Positions 5,353-7,401 of a stretch of DNA of 7,401 nucleotides are shown piece by piece; position 1 is the stretch's first letter; each line of letters opens with the position of its first letter. The position numbers and the translations under genes are program-made. Source of the DNA: JBOGFC01 sp050742155 (GTDB lineage: Bacteria > Actinomycetota > Acidimicrobiia > Spongiisociales > JALYHC01); contig JBOGFC010000091.1 of assembly GCA_050742155.1 (NCBI GenBank), positions 1-7,401 of the forward strand. The letters run 5' to 3'. Below the pieces are notes generated by a model. It was not told the origin of the DNA and searched no databases. It saw only the letters and a list, made by a program, of their open reading frames with translations.

Positions 5353-6374
5353 GAGAGGAAGGGGTCTTGACCGGACGCCCGCTTCCGGAGGAGGAGCCCG
5401 TCGAAGCCAGCCTGCGCCCCCGCACCATGGCCGAGTTCGTGGGTCAGCAGGAGCTCAAGGAGCGGCTGGCGGTGCTGGTGGAGGCGGCTCGGCAGCGCGG
5501 GGAGCCTCTCGACCACGTCCTCTTGTCGGGACCCCCCGGCCTCGGGAAGACCACCCTGGCGGGGATCCTGGCCAATGAGATCGGCTCCCGCCTGCGGGTC
5601 ACCTCCGGGCCGGCGCTGGAGCGACCGGGCGACCTGGCGGCGATCCTCACCAACCTCGACCCCGGTGACGTGCTCTTCGTGGATGAGATCCACCGTCTTC
5701 CGCGGGTGGTGGAGGAGGTGCTCTACCCGGCGATGGAGGACTTCGAGCTCGATATCGTGGTGGGCAAGGGCCCGTCGGCGCGCTCGATCCGGCTCGACCT
5801 GCCGGCCTTCACGCTGGTCGGAGCCACTACCCGGGTGGGACGGGTGGTGGCGCCACTGCGGGAGCGCTTCGGGTTCGTGGCCCGCCTCGACTACTACGGT
5901 GCCGAGGACCTCGAGACGATCGTGCTGCGCTCGGCTCGCATCCTGGAGGTCCCCATCCATCCGGCCGGGGCGCGGATCATCGCCACTCGCGGCCGCGGGA
6001 CCCCTCGGGTCGCCAACCGGCTGCTCCGCCGGGTGCGCGACTATGCCACGGTTAGGGCCGACGGCGAGGTGACCAGGGAGACCGCCGAAGCCGGGTTGGC
6101 CCTGTTCGAGGTGGACCACGTGGGCCTCGACAAGGTGGATCGGGCCATCCTGGCGGCGGTGGTCGAGAAGTTCGAGGGAGGGCCGGTGGGCCTTTCCACG
6201 CTCGCCATCGCGGTCGGGGAGGAGCCCGAGACGGTGGAGGATGCCTATGAGCCATTCCTCCTCCAAATGGGGTTTCTGCAGCGCACCTCCCGGGGGCGGG
6301 TGGCGACGGCCGCCGCCTACCAGCACCTGGGTGTCGAGCACGGGCGGCCCGACCACCCGACCCTGCTCGGCTGA
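5349..6374 (+). CDS. ruvB: Holliday junction branch migration ATPase RuvB
   Basis: RuvB is the AAA+ hexameric motor that pumps DNA through the RuvA-bound junction. The 341-residue product shows LRPRTMAEFVGQ (22-33), Walker A GPPGLGKTT (61-69, Lys67), Walker B with DEIH (112-115), sensor 1 GATTR (158-162), PLRERFG (169-175, region of the arginine finger), sensor 2 RGTPR (216-220), and a C-terminal winged helix with GGPVGLSTLA and GFLQRTSRGRVAT. After sensor 1 the family's near-invariant TRAG reads TRVG (Val163), followed by RVVA where LLTS-like residues are usual; all catalytic residues are kept. ATG 5349 overlaps the ruvA stop (ATGA). A weak AGGAG (5333-5337) lies 11 nt upstream of it, while an in-frame TTG at 5367 has a better ribosome site, so the true N-terminus may be six residues shorter. 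It is the last gene of the ruvCAB operon. Confidence 0.97.
   Translation: MREEGVLTGRPLPEEEPVEASLRPRTMAEFVGQQELKERLAVLVEAARQRGEPLDHVLLSGPPGLGKTTLAGILANEIGSRLRVTSGPALERPGDLAAILTNLDPGDVLFVDEIHRLPRVVEEVLYPAMEDFELDIVVGKGPSARSIRLDLPAFTLVGATTRVGRVVAPLRERFGFVARLDYYGAEDLETIVLRSARILEVPIHPAGARIIATRGRGTPRVANRLLRRVRDYATVRADGEVTRETAEAGLALFEVDHVGLDKVDRAILAAVVEKFEGGPVGLSTLAIAVGEEPETVEDAYEPFLLQMGFLQRTSRGRVATAAAYQHLGVEHGRPDHPTLLG
5354..5364 (+). promoter_or_regulatory. Shine-Dalgarno-like tract inside ruvB favouring an alternative TTG start
   Basis: AGAGGAAGGGG lies between ATG 5349 and the in-frame TTG 5367. Its AGAGG end is 8 nt and its GGAAGG core 4 nt from the TTG. By contrast, the ATG has only a distant AGGAG. 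Initiation at the TTG would give a protein beginning TGRPLPEEE after the initiator. The N-terminal tail of RuvB is not conserved, so homology does not decide between the two. Confidence 0.4.
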
Positions 6375-6381
6375 CGCGCAC

Positions 6382-6387
6382 CATACT
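6382..6387 (+). promoter_or_regulatory. Possible -10 element of queA
   Basis: CATACT (four of six matches to TATAAT) ends 6 nt before the queA ATG, which would place the transcription start on the A of that ATG. There is no Shine-Dalgarno in the 19 nt between ruvB and queA, so a leaderless message is plausible. It is weaker than the two TACACT elements because the first T is missing, and queA could also be read through from ruvCAB. Confidence 0.35.
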
Positions 6388-6393
6388 GGCCCG

Positions 6394-7401
6394 ATGCGCA
6401 CGGATGAGCTTCGCTACGACCTGCCCGATCGGGCCGTCGCCCAGCACCCCGCCGAGCCGCGGGATGGCGCCCGCCTGCTCGACGCCGACCGTCTGGAGGA
6501 CCTGAGCTTCGCCCAGCTCCCCTCGTTGCTGCGGGAGGGGGACCTTTTGGTGGTGAACAGCACGCGGGTGCGGGCTGCCCGGCTGCGCGGGACCAAGCAT
6601 CCGAGCGGAGGGTCGGTGGAGACGCTCCTCCTACGGCGCCTGGACCACCTTCGCTGGGAGGCGTTGGTCCGTCCGGCCCGGCGCTTGGGTCCGGGAGCGG
6701 AGCTGTGGTTCGGGACGCTGGCGGCCCGGCTGCTGACCGCTCCCGAGGACGGCAAGGTGATCCTCGAGCTGACCGGACCAGACGGAGCAGATGTGTTGGA
6801 GGATCTGCTGGAGGTGGCGGGGGAGATCCCGCTCCCTCCCTACATCCACCAGCCGCTGGCCGACCCGGACCGCTATCAGACCATCTTCGCCAAGGTGATC
6901 GGGTCGGCGGCCGCCCCTACTGCCGGCCTGCACTTCACCCCGCGGGTGTTGGAGGGGGTCGTGGCGGCCGGGGCCGAGCTGGCCGACGTGGACCTGGAGG
7001 TCGGCTTGGACACCTTTCGGCCGATCACCAGTGCCCGCGTCGAGGAGCACCCCATCCATCGGGAGCGCTTTCGGGTCCCGGAGGCGACGGCCGAGGCGGT
7101 GGCGGCCGCCCGCCGGCGAGGAAGCCGGGTGATCGCGGTCGGGACCACCAGCACCCGCGCTCTGGAGAGCGCCGCCGGTCCGGGGGGCACCGTCGCACCG
7201 GTTGCCGGAGAGACCGGCCTGTTCATCATCCCCGGGTATCGCTTCCGCGTGGTGGACGCCCTGCTGACCAACTTCCATGCCCCCGGCTCGACCCTGCTGG
7301 CGCTGCTGGCGGCCTTCATGGGTGGCCGGTGGCGGGCTGCGTACGCACACGCATTGGCCGGCGGGTACCGCTTCCTGAGCTTCGGGGACGCCATGTTCGT
7401 G
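6394..7401 (+). CDS. queA: S-adenosylmethionine:tRNA ribosyltransferase-isomerase QueA (3' partial)
   Basis: QueA transfers and isomerises the ribosyl group of S-adenosylmethionine onto preQ1-modified tRNA, forming epoxyqueuosine at the wobble position of GUN-anticodon tRNAs. The 336 residues visible cover nearly the whole protein: MRTDELRYDLP, AQHPAEPRDGARLL (16-29), GDLLVVNSTRVRAARLRG (49-66), PLPPYI (146-151), DRYQTIFAKVIGSAAAPTAGLHFT (159-182), EVGLDTFRP (202-210), VGTTSTRALES (249-259), LLTNFHAPGSTLL (290-302) and YRFLSFGDAMF (325-335). Only the last few residues should lie beyond the window, since E. coli QueA has 356 and the family ends soon after this motif. ATG 6394 gives the usual N-terminus. 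In many bacteria queA follows ruvB and precedes tgt, so tgt is expected next. The gene has no Shine-Dalgarno and a possible -10 directly upstream. Confidence 0.97.
   Translation, partial: MRTDELRYDLPDRAVAQHPAEPRDGARLLDADRLEDLSFAQLPSLLREGDLLVVNSTRVRAARLRGTKHPSGGSVETLLLRRLDHLRWEALVRPARRLGPGAELWFGTLAARLLTAPEDGKVILELTGPDGADVLEDLLEVAGEIPLPPYIHQPLADPDRYQTIFAKVIGSAAAPTAGLHFTPRVLEGVVAAGAELADVDLEVGLDTFRPITSARVEEHPIHRERFRVPEATAEAVAAARRRGSRVIAVGTTSTRALESAAGPGGTVAPVAGETGLFIIPGYRFRVVDALLTNFHAPGSTLLALLAAFMGGRWRAAYAHALAGGYRFLSFGDAMFV

Noticed and set aside
5262..6401. A 379-codon open frame on the minus strand across ruvB
   Set aside because: It is antisense to a full-length, motif-complete RuvB, has low-complexity Gly/Arg/His-rich content and matches no family I recognise. 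Such frames are expected from high third-position GC.
6631..7350. A 239-codon open frame on the minus strand across queA
   Set aside because: It is the mirror of a conserved QueA sequence with no motif of its own.

Overview
The window is dense, high-GC chromosomal DNA with every gene on the + strand. It reads as core housekeeping sequence from an actinobacterium. Three things point there: a PimA-type mannosyltransferase, the order pimA / pdxS-pdxT-yebC / ruvC-ruvA-ruvB (which matches the Mycobacterium tuberculosis neighbourhood as I recall it), and an actinobacterial-style LexA box at ruvC. A DUF3048 protein with a Ser/Thr linker and a queA gene after ruvB fit a deep-branching lineage (for example Acidimicrobiia-like) better than Mycobacterium or Streptomyces. 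That finer placement is inference only.

Layout: (1) 2-1872 holds the 3' part of a GT4 mannosyltransferase (pimA-like), overlapping by four bases a membrane-anchored DUF3048 (YerB-like) protein. (2) After a 52-nt gap, 1925-4163 holds pdxS, pdxT and yebC, joined by one-base stop/start overlaps: the two subunits of PLP synthase plus a YebC/TACO1-family factor. (3) The 113-nt gap 4164-4276 is the longest non-coding stretch. It holds a nested inverted repeat and then the ruvC promoter. (4) 4277-6374 is ruvC-ruvA-ruvB, joined by ATGA overlaps: the complete Holliday-junction branch-migration and resolution machinery. (5) After a 19-nt gap, queA (queuosine pathway) runs off the window end.

Regulation: each of the three units that begins after a gap (pdxS, ruvC, queA) lacks a Shine-Dalgarno before its ATG and instead has a -10-like hexamer 6-7 nt upstream, which predicts transcription starting at or next to the start codon (leaderless mRNA). 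At pdxS and ruvC the hexamer is the same (TACACT) at the same distance. At ruvC a near-consensus LexA operator spans the end of the -10 and the start codon, so the ruv operon is probably SOS-controlled.

I see no mobile element, CRISPR array, tRNA or rRNA, and no obviously new multi-gene system. The items worth following are the regulatory architecture, the nested palindrome before ruvC, the pdxS start ambiguity, the DUF3048 gene and queA.
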